The position numbers and the translations under genes are program-made. The notes under the pieces were generated by a model. The model was not told where the DNA came from. It made no database searches and was given only the letters and a program-made list of their open reading frames with translations. From NCBI RefSeq assembly GCF_002891295.1, contig NZ_LGUI01000005.1:434001-498000 (forward strand): 64,000 nt of DNA, written 5' to 3'. Numbering within the stretch: the first letter of the stretch is position 1; each line of letters begins with the position of its first letter. Shown piece by piece: positions 24,531 through 32,605 of the stretch. The stretch is from Streptomyces eurocidicus. Its GTDB lineage: Bacteria > Actinomycetota > Actinomycetes > Streptomycetales > Streptomycetaceae.

Positions 24531-26384
24531 ATGGCCCCCGCGAGAAAGAAACCCGACCGACGTCTGCCCGTGCTCGCCGCGACGGCCACCCTGGTCGTCG
24601 GGCTGGGCGTCGTCCCGGCCGCCGCCACCGGCGGCGGCCCGGACGCGACGGGCGGCCCGGCCGCCGCGACACCCGCCAAGTCCCCCGTCGCCGTCGGCTA
24701 CGGGGGCGCGGTCGCCAGCGTCGACGCCGACGCCTCGGCCGCCGGCATCGAGGTGCTGCGCAAGGGCGGCAACGCCGTGGACGCCGCCGTCGCCACCGCC
24801 GCCGCGCTCGGCGTCACCGAGCCGTATTCCTCCGGCGTCGGCGGCGGCGGCTACTTCGTCCACTACGACGCCAAGCGGCACCGCGTCTCCACCATCGACG
24901 GCCGGGAACGCGCCCCGCTCAGCGCCGGCAAGGACCTCTTCCTGGAGAACGGCAAGCCGCTCCCGCCCGCCGACGCCATCACCAGCGGGCTCTCCGTCGG
25001 CACCCCCGGCACGCCCGCCACCTGGGACACCGCCCTGCGCGCCTGGGGCAGCCGGTCCCTCGCCCAGGTCCTGAAGCCCGCCGAGCGCCTCGCCCGCTCG
25101 GGCTTCACCGTCGACCAGACCTTCCGGCAGCAGACGGCCGACAACGAGGCCCGGTTCAAGGACTTCCCCGCGACCGCCGCCCTCTACCTGCCGGGCGGCA
25201 GACCCCCGGCCGTCGGCAGCACCCTGAAGAACCCCGACCTGGCCCGCACCTACGAGCAGCTCGGCAGGAGCGGCGTCGGCGCGTTCTACAAGGGCGACAT
25301 CGCGCGCGACCTCGTACGGACCGTCCGCAAGCCGCCCGTCGCCCCCGGCTCCGGGCGAGTGGCCCGCCCCGGCGACCTGACGGAGCGCGATCTGCGCGCG
25401 TACCGGGCGAACACCCAGGCCCCGACCCGCACTTCCTACCGCGGCCTGGACCTCTACGGAATCGCCCCCTCCTCCTCCGGCGGCAGCACGGTCGCCGAGG
25501 CCGTCAACATCCTGGAGCGCGGCGACCTCGCCAAGCTGAGCGAGCAGACCTACCTGCACCGCTACATCGAGGCGTCCCGCATCGCCTTCGCCGACCGCAA
25601 CCGCTGGGTCGGGGACCCCGCCCACGAGAAGGTGCCGACCGCGGCGCTCACCTCCCAGCGGTTCGCCGACGCCCGCGCCTGCCTGATCAAGGACGGCACG
25701 GCCCTCACCAGCCCGCTCGCCCCCGGCGACCCGCGCCACCCGGTGCCTTGCGGCACGCGCGGCGCGCCCGCCCCCACCCCGTACGAGGGGGAGAACACCA
25801 CCCATCTGACGGTCGCCGACAAGTGGGGGAACGTCGTCGCCTACACCCTCACCATCGAGCAGACCGGCGGCAGCGGCATCACCGTCCCCGGGCGCGGCTT
25901 CCTGCTCAACAACGAGCTGACCGACTTCAACTTCGTCCCGGTGACCCCCGGGGTCCACGACCCCAACCTGCCCGGCCCGGGCAAGCGGCCCCGCTCGTCG
26001 CTGTCGCCGACGATCGTCCTCGACCACGGCCGGCCCGCCTTCGCGCTCGGCTCGCCCGGCGGCTCCACCATCATCACCACCGTGCTCCAGACCCTGCTGA
26101 ACCACGTCGACCGCGGCATGCCGCTCGCCGACGCGATCGCCGCCCCGCGCGCCAGCCAGCGCAACGCCGCGACGACCGATCTCGAACCCGCCCTGTGGAA
26201 CAGCCCGTTGCGCGGACGGCTCGAAGCCCTCGGGCACGTGTTCAAGGAGAACCCCGAGATCGGCGCGGCGACCGGGGTGCAGCGGTTGCCCGACGGCCGC
26301 TGGCTCGCCGCCGCGGAGAAGGTCAGGCGCGGCGGCGGCTCGGCGATGGTGGTGCGCGCGAGCGGCCGGCCGCCGACGCACTGA
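24531..26384 (+). CDS. ggt: secreted gamma-glutamyltransferase
   Basis: A 617-residue Ntn-hydrolase precursor. GGAGG sits five bases before the ATG at 24531; another ATG at 24519 is too close to it. It has a signal peptide, then the GGT large subunit (GGNAVDAAVATAAALGVTEP) and the autoprocessing nucleophile Thr423 in GENTTHLTV. The small subunit has GSPGGSTIITTVLQ and RSSLSPTIV. It transfers the glutamyl group of glutathione or related compounds outside the membrane. An 18-base hairpin follows the stop codon. This is the canonical GGT of the window; the homologue at 37068 lacks a signal peptide. Confidence 0.93.
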   Translation: MAPARKKPDRRLPVLAATATLVVGLGVVPAAATGGGPDATGGPAAATPAKSPVAVGYGGAVASVDADASAAGIEVLRKGGNAVDAAVATAAALGVTEPYSSGVGGGGYFVHYDAKRHRVSTIDGRERAPLSAGKDLFLENGKPLPPADAITSGLSVGTPGTPATWDTALRAWGSRSLAQVLKPAERLARSGFTVDQTFRQQTADNEARFKDFPATAALYLPGGRPPAVGSTLKNPDLARTYEQLGRSGVGAFYKGDIARDLVRTVRKPPVAPGSGRVARPGDLTERDLRAYRANTQAPTRTSYRGLDLYGIAPSSSGGSTVAEAVNILERGDLAKLSEQTYLHRYIEASRIAFADRNRWVGDPAHEKVPTAALTSQRFADARACLIKDGTALTSPLAPGDPRHPVPCGTRGAPAPTPYEGENTTHLTVADKWGNVVAYTLTIEQTGGSGITVPGRGFLLNNELTDFNFVPVTPGVHDPNLPGPGKRPRSSLSPTIVLDHGRPAFALGSPGGSTIITTVLQTLLNHVDRGMPLADAIAAPRASQRNAATTDLEPALWNSPLRGRLEALGHVFKENPEIGAATGVQRLPDGRWLAAAEKVRRGGGSAMVVRASGRPPTH

Positions 26385-26415
26385 GGTACCGAGGCGCGCC
26401 CGTACGGGACGAGGC

Positions 26416-26458
26416 GCACCCCGATACGCCCATCACCCACATGGGCGTATCGGGGTGC
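26416..26458 (+). terminator. long perfect hairpin after ggt
   Basis: Exact 18-base arms (26416-26433 and 26441-26458) with a seven-base loop; no T run follows. It starts 32 bases after the ggt stop and ends 45 bases before the channel-like gene. It probably ends ggt transcription and could also attenuate entry into the next gene. Confidence 0.7.
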
Positions 26459-26502
26459 GGGCCCGGTTCGACGGCCCCGGGCCGGGCCACGCTCCCTGAC
26501 AT

Positions 26503-27600
26503 ATGGCTGGGGAGCGTGAGGGTCGGCCCGGACGGTTCGGACGGCGCGGGGCCGGTGCCGCCCTGGTGGCCGTCGTGGCCTGCGTGTGCGCGGTGTGGCT
26601 GCTCCAGGGCGGTGACGGCCGGGCCGGCGGTGGTTCCGTCGCGTACGCGTCGCCGCGGACCGCGCGGGCGCCGGTGCCGAGCTGCGAGCTCGGCGCGTAT
26701 CTCAGCGATCTCTACGACCTGGACCCCTCGAACCACGTCTTCTCCGCGCGGATGTTCCTGTGGTCCGTCTGCCCGGACCGGAAGCTGGACCCGCTGCCGG
26801 CGGTCTCGTTCAGCAACGCCAACGACCCCGAGAAGGGCGATCCCATCCTGAGCGCCGAAGGGGGCGGTTTCCGGGACCTCATGCGGATCCAGGGCACCTT
26901 CCGGCAGGGCTGGGACGTCCGTGCCTTCCCCTTCGACCGGCAGCGGATCGCGGTGCTGGTCACGGCGGCGCCGGAGAGCAAGCGCTTCCTGCTGGTGCCG
27001 GACAACGCCAATTCCGCCTACAACAAGGAAATCCATCCGCCCGGCTGGCGCATCACCGGCTTCCGGCTGACGCCCGCCCGGCGGATCTACCCCACGAACT
27101 TCGGCGACCCCACGCTGCCCAGGGGCACGGCCACCACCTACAGCCGGATCCGGGTGGAGGTCGACCTGGCGCGGGACGATCCCACGATCTTCTGGAAGCT
27201 GACGGGCCCGCTGTATCTCATGGTGCTCATGGCGACCGCGACGTTCCTGCTGCCCTCGCACGCCGAGGAGCTGGGGATGGGGGAGCGGCTGGACTCGCTC
27301 CAGAGCCGGCTGGGGCTGCTGGGGGGCGGGCTGTTCGTGGTGATGCTGAATATGCAGCAGGTCGCGGCGGTGGTCAACAGCACCGTGGGGCTCACGCTCA
27401 TCGACTGGCTCCATCTGCTCACCCTCGGTTTCGTCCTGCTGGCCGTGATGGTCACGGTGGTGTCCTGGCGCTGGACGGTGCACGGCGGCTGCCCGGCGCG
27501 GGCGGAGCGCTGGCACCACGTGGGGGCGGTGGTGTTGCTGGTGGGGTACACGGCGATCGCCGTGTTGCTGGTGGGGTATTTCGCGGCGGGGGAGCGGTAG
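26503..27600 (+). CDS. pentameric ligand-gated ion channel-like membrane protein
   Basis: 365 residues with the layout of a prokaryotic Cys-loop-receptor relative. There is an N-terminal signal or anchor (ALVAVVACVCAVWLL) and an extracellular beta-rich domain of about 190 residues. Four membrane spans follow, near 231-251, 268-290, 298-322 and 340-362. The extracellular domain contains WDVRAFPFDRQ (FPFD at 142-145), the Trp-FPFD-Gln signature of pentameric channels; the flanking Cys pair of animal receptors is absent, as in GLIC and ELIC. M1 has a central Pro (KLTGPLYLMVL). The expected product is a homopentameric gated pore; ligand and ion selectivity cannot be read. Identification rests on motif and topology, so an ordinary four-TM protein remains possible. 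Confidence 0.65.
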   Translation: MAGEREGRPGRFGRRGAGAALVAVVACVCAVWLLQGGDGRAGGGSVAYASPRTARAPVPSCELGAYLSDLYDLDPSNHVFSARMFLWSVCPDRKLDPLPAVSFSNANDPEKGDPILSAEGGGFRDLMRIQGTFRQGWDVRAFPFDRQRIAVLVTAAPESKRFLLVPDNANSAYNKEIHPPGWRITGFRLTPARRIYPTNFGDPTLPRGTATTYSRIRVEVDLARDDPTIFWKLTGPLYLMVLMATATFLLPSHAEELGMGERLDSLQSRLGLLGGGLFVVMLNMQQVAAVVNSTVGLTLIDWLHLLTLGFVLLAVMVTVVSWRWTVHGGCPARAERWHHVGAVVLLVGYTAIAVLLVGYFAAGER

Positions 27601-27606
27601 CGGGGC

Positions 27607-27638
27607 GCCGGGCGGGACGGCTCCGCGTCCCGCCCGGC
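27607..27638. terminator. bidirectional terminator
   Basis: GCCGGGCGGGACG (27607-27619) pairs exactly with CGTCCCGCCCGGC (27626-27638). It lies between the convergent channel-like gene and the isochorismatase-fold gene. Confidence 0.75.
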
Positions 27639-27691
27639 ACCCGGGGACCGCTGTTCCTCCGGTGGTTTCCGGGCGCCGTGGCGGGCTCCGG

Positions 27692-28249
27692 TCACCGGCC
27701 GCCCAGCAGCGCGATCACCTCGCCCGTGGTGCCGGTCTCCGCGAGCCGCGGGAACACCTTCTCGACGGCGATCCGGTGCACCTCCGCGTCCATGTCCGTC
27801 ATCGCGTCCGTCACCACCGTCACGTGGTACCCGTGTTCGTGCGCGGCGCGCGCCGTGGACTCCACCCCCATGCTCGTGGCGATGCCCGCCAGCACGATCT
27901 GCGTCACGCCCAGGCGGCGCAGCTGGAGGTCGAGGTCGGTGGCGTGGAAGGCGCCCCAGGTGTGCTTGGTGACGACGATGTCGCCGTCCTGGCGGTCCAG
28001 TTCGGGCACCAGGTCCGCGAAGTCCGCCGGCGGCCGTGCGCCCCGCAGGGAGACCTCGGCGCGCCCGGGGGCGGCGCCGACGACCCGGACGAGGACGACC
28101 GGCAGCCCGCGCTCGCGGAACGCCGCGGCCAGCCGGGCGCCACGCCGGACGATCCCGTCGGTGGGGTGGGCGGTGGGCAGGGCGACGATGCCCTTCTGGA
28201 GGTCGATGAGGACGAGCGCGGTCCGCTCGTCGAGGGTGGTGGCGGGCAT
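27692..28249 (-). CDS. isochorismatase-family hydrolase lacking the usual Cys
   Basis: 185 residues with the isochorismatase-like alpha/beta fold: Asp in LIDLQKG (about residue 16) and Lys in VTKHTWGAF. The position normally holding the catalytic Cys (GVxTxxCV) reads AGIATSMGVEST, a Gly. That favours isochorismatase-like vinyl-ether chemistry (EntB/PhzD use no Cys) over nicotinamidase or N-carbamoylsarcosine amidase activity. AGGAG precedes the ATG. It lies downstream of the MFS gene on the same strand, with a 78-base gap containing a direct repeat. Substrate unknown. Confidence 0.85.
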   Translation of the reverse strand: MPATTLDERTALVLIDLQKGIVALPTAHPTDGIVRRGARLAAAFRERGLPVVLVRVVGAAPGRAEVSLRGARPPADFADLVPELDRQDGDIVVTKHTWGAFHATDLDLQLRRLGVTQIVLAGIATSMGVESTARAAHEHGYHVTVVTDAMTDMDAEVHRIAVEKVFPRLAETGTTGEVIALLGGR

Positions 28250-28261
28250 GGGGTTCTCCTC

Positions 28262-28295
28262 GGTCGTCTTACGGGTGTCTCGGGTCGTCTTACGG
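28262..28295. repeat. two 13-base direct repeats upstream of isochorismatase-family gene
   Basis: GGTCGTCTTACGG occurs at 28262-28274 and 28283-28295, a 21-base period equal to two helical turns. It lies directly before the hydrolase start. It is a possible tandem regulator site; the binding protein is unknown, and the sequence differs from the MarR palindrome at 30279. Confidence 0.45.
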
Positions 28296-28327
28296 TTGTT
28301 TTCGGGGGTGGGTTCGAAAGGGGCGGC

Positions 28328-29785
28328 TCAGGGCCCGGTGCCGGACCGGGCCGAGGAGCGCGGACGGGCCCGCAGCGCGCGGTCCGCGGCCGTGAGGACG
28401 AGCAGCACCAGGCCCAGCGCCATCCCCACCGTGGCGAGTTCCCGCAGGCCCCGGTCGGTGGCGGCCGGTCCGTAGCTGAGGCCGATGAGGCCGGCGGCGA
28501 TCATCGCGCCGAGGTACTGGGAGGTGCGCTGGAGGCCGGCCGCGGCGCCGACGCCGTCGGCCGGGGCCTGGGCGTACACGGCGCCCTGGTTGCCGGTCGA
28601 GGTGAGGCCCTGCGAGATGCCGAAGAGCACCGCGACGGCCGGCAGCGCGAGGAGCGGGGTGGTGCCGGTGGTGAACAGCAGGGCGGTGGCGCCCGCGGTG
28701 AGCAGGGCGGCCGCGGTGACGAGCGGGGCGCGGAGCCCCTTCGTCCGGGCGCCGAGCAGGGAGAGGACGGCGGCGGCACCGGACATCGGCAGCATGATCA
28801 GACCGACCTGGAGGACGGAGTAGCCATGGGCGTCCTCCAGCCACTGGGTGAAGCCGTAGAGCACGCAGTAGATCGTGAGGTAGGCGAGGCCGTGGCGGAG
28901 GTAGGTGCGGGCGAGGGCCCCGTTGCCGCGCAGGGAGCGCAGGTCGAGGAAGGGGCGGGGGTGGCGCGCCTCCCACCGGACGAGTACGGCCGTCAGCAGC
29001 GCGATCAGCGGCGGGAGCGGCCAGAGGGGGTGCGCGAGGTCCGTCAGGAAGAGGGCGGTGGCGGTGAGCGCGGCGGCGAAGAGGGCGAGGCCGAGGGGAT
29101 CGGCGAAACGTTCCCGCCGTCCGTCGGCGGCCTTCGGGCGTACGGGGTCGGCGGGCAGCCACCGCAGGGCGAGGACGATCCCGGCGAGCGCGAGCGGGAC
29201 GTTGAAGGCGAAGAGGCCGCGCCAGCCCGCGGTGGCGATGAGGAGCCCGCCGAGCGCGGGGCCGGCGGCCGCGCTGCCCAGCGAGGCGAACGAGAGCCTG
29301 CCGAGGACCGGGCGAGGGGCCTCGCGGCCGACGCGCGCGGCCTCCGCGCGCAGCATCGCCATGGCGGACGGGTAGGCGGCGGAGGTGCCGAGGCCCAGCA
29401 GGGCGCGGGCGGCGACCAGCCAGCCGAAGGCGGGGGCCAGGGTGCCCAGGAGCCCCGCCGCGCAGACGAGCGTGAGCCCGGCGAGGAGGACGCGGCGCGG
29501 GCCGAGCGTGTCGGCCAGCCGCCCCGTGACGGGCTGGCCGACGGCGCTGGCGACGTAGAGGGCGGAGACGAGCCAGGCGGTGCCGGCGGCTCCGGTGCCG
29601 AAGGCGTGGCCGATGGTGACCAGGCCGGTGGCGATGGCGGTCGAGTTGAGGGGGTTGAGCGCCGAGCCGAGCAGGAGCGGTGCCATCAGACGGCCGCCGA
29701 AGCCCGGTCCGGCGGGGCCGGGCCGCTCACCCGTGCGGGTGAGCGGGGGCCTCGCGGCGTCGGGAGGCTGTGTCGCTGCGGTCAC
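28328..29785 (-). CDS. MFS transporter (DHA-type drug efflux)
   Basis: A 485-residue integral membrane protein with many hydrophobic spans. The MFS loop 2-3 motif is GRLADTLGPRRVLLAG, and the motif C-like segment reads SLGSAAAGPALGGLL. The length and a proline-rich cytoplasmic N-terminus fit the DHA family of proton-driven exporters. I chose the GTG at 29785, which has GAGGAG upstream; an alternative GTG at 29794 overlaps the MarR gene by four bases. MarR and MFS are co-transcribed, a standard arrangement for ligand-induced efflux. Substrate unknown. Confidence 0.88.
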   Translation of the reverse strand: MTAATQPPDAARPPLTRTGERPGPAGPGFGGRLMAPLLLGSALNPLNSTAIATGLVTIGHAFGTGAAGTAWLVSALYVASAVGQPVTGRLADTLGPRRVLLAGLTLVCAAGLLGTLAPAFGWLVAARALLGLGTSAAYPSAMAMLRAEAARVGREAPRPVLGRLSFASLGSAAAGPALGGLLIATAGWRGLFAFNVPLALAGIVLALRWLPADPVRPKAADGRRERFADPLGLALFAAALTATALFLTDLAHPLWPLPPLIALLTAVLVRWEARHPRPFLDLRSLRGNGALARTYLRHGLAYLTIYCVLYGFTQWLEDAHGYSVLQVGLIMLPMSGAAAVLSLLGARTKGLRAPLVTAAALLTAGATALLFTTGTTPLLALPAVAVLFGISQGLTSTGNQGAVYAQAPADGVGAAAGLQRTSQYLGAMIAAGLIGLSYGPAATDRGLRELATVGMALGLVLLVLTAADRALRARPRSSARSGTGP

Positions 29786-29790
29786 GTCCG

Positions 29791-30252
29791 TCACTCCTCG
29801 GTGAGTTTCCGGAGCAGCTTCAGGGCCTCGGCGAGCCGCTGCCGCTCGTCGGCGTCGAGCCGCCGGTCGAGGGCGTCGGCGAGCCAGCCGTGCTTGGAGC
29901 GGCGCACGGAGGCGAGGCCCCGCTCGCCGTCCGGGGTGAGGGAGAACAGCACCTGACGGCCGTCGGTGGGGTGTGGGGACCGGGCGACCAGGCCCAGGTC
30001 GTCCAGCACGCCGAGGATCACCCGCATGGACTGGGGGCGGACGAGCTCGGCGCGGGCCAGGTCGGCGGTGGTGGCGGGGCCCTCGGTGCCGAGCCGGCTG
30101 AGGACGGCGCGCTGGGACGGCGTGAGCGCGCCCTGCGGGGAGGCGGCGCGCAGCCGCCGCATGAGCTGGGAGGCCGTGGCGGCCAGATCGGCGGCGAGGC
30201 GCTCCCGGTCCTTTTCCTGATCCTTCTGAGGTTCCTGATCCTTCTCGGGCAT
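29791..30252 (-). CDS. MarR-family transcriptional regulator
   Basis: 153 residues with a charged N-terminal extension (KDQEPQKDQEKDRE). The winged helix follows: LTPSQRAVLSRL, ATTADLARAELVRPQSM as recognition helices, and the wing DGRQVLFSLTPDG. No ribosome site is visible; TACTGT ends six bases before the ATG, so the mRNA is probably leaderless. A perfect 14-base palindrome covers the proposed -35, which suggests autorepression of the marR-MFS operon. It is divergent from the pyrimidine-catabolic operon and might also influence it. Confidence 0.9.
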   Translation of the reverse strand: MPEKDQEPQKDQEKDRERLAADLAATASQLMRRLRAASPQGALTPSQRAVLSRLGTEGPATTADLARAELVRPQSMRVILGVLDDLGLVARSPHPTDGRQVLFSLTPDGERGLASVRRSKHGWLADALDRRLDADERQRLAEALKLLRKLTEE

Positions 30253-30258
30253 ACGTCC

Positions 30259-30292
30259 ACAGTAAGAGAATGACAGGGAAACTTGCAAGTTT
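30259..30292 (-). promoter_or_regulatory. marR promoter with palindromic operator
   Basis: On the minus strand, -35 TTGCAA (30288-30283) and -10 TACTGT (30264-30259) are 18 bases apart. The start codon begins seven bases after the -10, the leaderless configuration. AAACTTGCAAGTTT (30279-30292) is a perfect palindrome covering the -35, placed where a MarR dimer would block polymerase. Confidence 0.65.
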
Positions 30293-30380
30293 TTCTGTCT
30301 GGTTATCCACAGGGAAGACGATGGTCTTGCCGCGCGGCGTGCCGGGTCATACGGTCGCAACCACACGTGGATCTACGCGT

Positions 30381-30395
30381 GTCAGCCTGGCTGAC
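30381..30395. promoter_or_regulatory. inverted repeat before catabolic operon
   Basis: GTCAGCC-T-GGCTGAC is a perfect 7-1-7 dyad 22 bases upstream of the first gene's ATG, overlapping the likely leader. It is a candidate operator for the operon; the regulator is unidentified. Confidence 0.45.
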
Positions 30396-30416
30396 GCCCC
30401 GGCGAAGGAGCAGCTC

Positions 30417-31259
30417 ATGGCCAATGTCGTTCGCGCCGCACTGGTTCAGGCGACCTGGACGGGTGACACCGAGTCGATGATCGCCAAGCATGAGGAGCAC
30501 GCCCGCGCGGCCGCCGCGCAGGGCGCGAAGGTGATCGGCTTCCAGGAGGTCTTCAACGCTCCCTACTTCTGCCAGGTGCAGGAGAGCGAGCACTACCGCT
30601 GGGCCGAGCCCGTCCCCGACGGCCCCACGGTCCGGCGGATGCGGGAGCTGGCCCGCGAGACGGGCATGGTGATCGTCGTCCCCGTCTTCGAGGTCGAGGG
30701 CTCCGGCTTCTACTACAACACCGCCGCCGTCATCGACGCCGACGGCAGCTACCTCGGCAAGTACCGCAAGCACCACATCCCCCAGGTCAAGGGCTTCTGG
30801 GAGAAGTACTACTTCAAACCGGGCAACCTCGGCTGGCCCGTCTTCGACACGGCCGTCGGCAAGGTCGGCGTCTATATCTGCTACGACCGCCACTTCCCCG
30901 AAGGATGGCGCCAACTCGGCCTGAACGGCGCCCAGATCGTCTACAACCCCTCCGCCACCTCGCGCGGCCTCTCCGCCTACCTCTGGAAGCTGGAACAGCC
31001 CGCCGCCGCCGTGGCCAACGAGTACTTCATCGCCGCGATCAACCGCGTGGGCCAGGAGGAGTACGGCGACAACGACTTCTACGGCACCTCCTACTTCGTG
31101 GACCCGCGCGGCCGGTTCGTCGACGGCACCGCGAGCGACACCAAGGAGGAACTGCTCGTCCGCGACCTGGACCTCGGCCTCATCGACGAGGTCCGGCAGC
31201 AGTGGGCGTTCTACCGCGACCGCAGGCCCGACGCCTACGAGGGGCTGGTCCGGCCATGA
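30417..31259 (+). CDS. nitrilase-superfamily beta-ureidopropionase (N-carbamoyl-beta-alanine amidohydrolase)
   Basis: 280 residues with the carbon-nitrogen hydrolase fold and an intact triad: Glu44 (GFQEVFNAP), Lys118 (YRKHHIP) and Cys155 (YICYDRHFPE). GAAGGAG precedes the ATG. In an operon with dihydropyrimidinase and an aminotransferase, the fitting reaction is hydrolysis of N-carbamoyl-beta-alanine or the beta-aminoisobutyrate analogue to the free beta-amino acid, CO2 and ammonia. Its stop overlaps the aminotransferase start (ATGA), so the pair is translationally coupled. N-carbamoylputrescine amidase is the closest alternative by fold, but the context disfavours it. Confidence 0.88.
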   Translation: MANVVRAALVQATWTGDTESMIAKHEEHARAAAAQGAKVIGFQEVFNAPYFCQVQESEHYRWAEPVPDGPTVRRMRELARETGMVIVVPVFEVEGSGFYYNTAAVIDADGSYLGKYRKHHIPQVKGFWEKYYFKPGNLGWPVFDTAVGKVGVYICYDRHFPEGWRQLGLNGAQIVYNPSATSRGLSAYLWKLEQPAAAVANEYFIAAINRVGQEEYGDNDFYGTSYFVDPRGRFVDGTASDTKEELLVRDLDLGLIDEVRQQWAFYRDRRPDAYEGLVRP

Positions 31260-32605
31260 GCCCCGGGAGCGAGCCGCCACCGCCCGGCGCCACCCCCGCC
31301 ACGCACCTCCACGCCCGGCACCGCGCCGTCATGCCCGACTGGCTCGCCCTCTACTACCGAGAGCCCCTGGAGCTCACCCACGGCGAGGGCCGGCACGTCT
31401 GGGACGCGACCGGCCGCCGCTACCTCGACTTCTTCGGCGGCATCCTCACCACCATGACCGCCCACGCCCTCCCCGAGGTCACCGAGGCCGTCGCCGGGCA
31501 GGCCGGGCGCATCCTGCACACCTCCACCCTCTACCTCGACCGGCACATGGTGGAGCTCGCCGAGCGGATCGCCGCCCTCTCCGGCATCCCGGACGCCCGC
31601 GTCTTCTTCACCACCTCCGGCACGGAGGCCACCGACGCCGCCCTGCTGCTCGCCACCACCCACCGCCGCTCCAACCAGGTCCTGGCGATGCGCAACAGCT
31701 ACCACGGCCGCTCCTTCTCCTCCGTCGCCGTCACGGGCAACTCCTCCTGGTCGCCCACCAGCCTCTCCCCGCTCCAGACGCTCTACGTCCACGGCGCCGT
31801 CCGCACCCGCGGCCCGTACGCCGCCCTGACCGACGCGGAGTTCACCGCGGCCTGCGTCGCCGACCTGGAGGACGTCCTCGGCCAGGCCCACGGCAATGTG
31901 GCCGCGCTCATCGCCGAACCCGTCCAGGGCGTCGGCGGGTTCACCTCCCCGCCCGACGGGCTCTACGCCGCCTTCCGCGAGGTCCTCGCGCGGCGCGGCA
32001 TCCTCTGGATCTCCGACGAGGTGCAGACCGGCTGGGGCCGCACCGGCGACCACTTCTGGGGCTGGCAGGCCCACGCCGCGAGCGGCCCGCCCGACCTGCT
32101 CACCTTCGCCAAGGGCATCGGGAACGGCATGTCGATCGGCGGCGTCGTCGCCCGCGCCGAGGTGATGAACTCCCTGGGCGCCAACTCCATCTCCACCTTC
32201 GGCGGCAGCCCCGTCACCATGGCCGCCGGGCTCGCCAACCTCACCCATCTCCTGGAGCACGACCTCCAGGGCAACGCCCGACGGGTCGGCGGCCTCCTCA
32301 TCGAGCGGCTCCGCGCCGTCGCCGCCGGTCTGCCCCTGGTCCACGAGGTGCGCGGCCGGGGCCTGATGATCGGCGTCGAACTGACCGGGCCCGACGGCTC
32401 CCCCGCGCCCGAGGCCGCCGCCCTCACCCTCGAACACGCCCGGGAGGACGGTCTGCTGATCGGCAAGGGCGGCCGCGAGGGCAACACCCTGCGGATCGCC
32501 CCGCCCCTGTCCCTCACCGTCGCCGAGGCCGAGGAGGGCGCGGCGATCCTCGAATCCGCCCTGCACCGTACGCACCGCACCCTCGCCGGAGAGGAACGGG
32601 CATGA
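31256..32605 (+). CDS. class-III omega-aminotransferase (PLP)
   Basis: A 449-residue fold-type I aminotransferase. The PLP lysine is Lys286 in TFAKGIGNG; the cofactor Asp is in WISDEVQTGWGRTG and the phosphate-binding loop in TTSGTEATDAAL. It overlaps the preceding gene by four bases and the next gene also by four (ATGA), giving a tightly coupled operon. The operon role is most likely transamination of beta-alanine or beta-aminoisobutyrate to the semialdehyde. It resembles alanine-glyoxylate aminotransferase 2 and beta-alanine-pyruvate aminotransferases, so alternative amino donors are possible. Confidence 0.9.
   Translation: MSPGSEPPPPGATPATHLHARHRAVMPDWLALYYREPLELTHGEGRHVWDATGRRYLDFFGGILTTMTAHALPEVTEAVAGQAGRILHTSTLYLDRHMVELAERIAALSGIPDARVFFTTSGTEATDAALLLATTHRRSNQVLAMRNSYHGRSFSSVAVTGNSSWSPTSLSPLQTLYVHGAVRTRGPYAALTDAEFTAACVADLEDVLGQAHGNVAALIAEPVQGVGGFTSPPDGLYAAFREVLARRGILWISDEVQTGWGRTGDHFWGWQAHAASGPPDLLTFAKGIGNGMSIGGVVARAEVMNSLGANSISTFGGSPVTMAAGLANLTHLLEHDLQGNARRVGGLLIERLRAVAAGLPLVHEVRGRGLMIGVELTGPDGSPAPEAAALTLEHAREDGLLIGKGGREGNTLRIAPPLSLTVAEAEEGAAILESALHRTHRTLAGEERA

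Noticed and set aside
29786..30310. N-terminal extension of the MFS transporter through the MarR gene
   Set aside because: The upstream part is out of frame with, and antisense in quality to, the clear MarR protein on the same strand; the GTG at 29785 has a good ribosome site.
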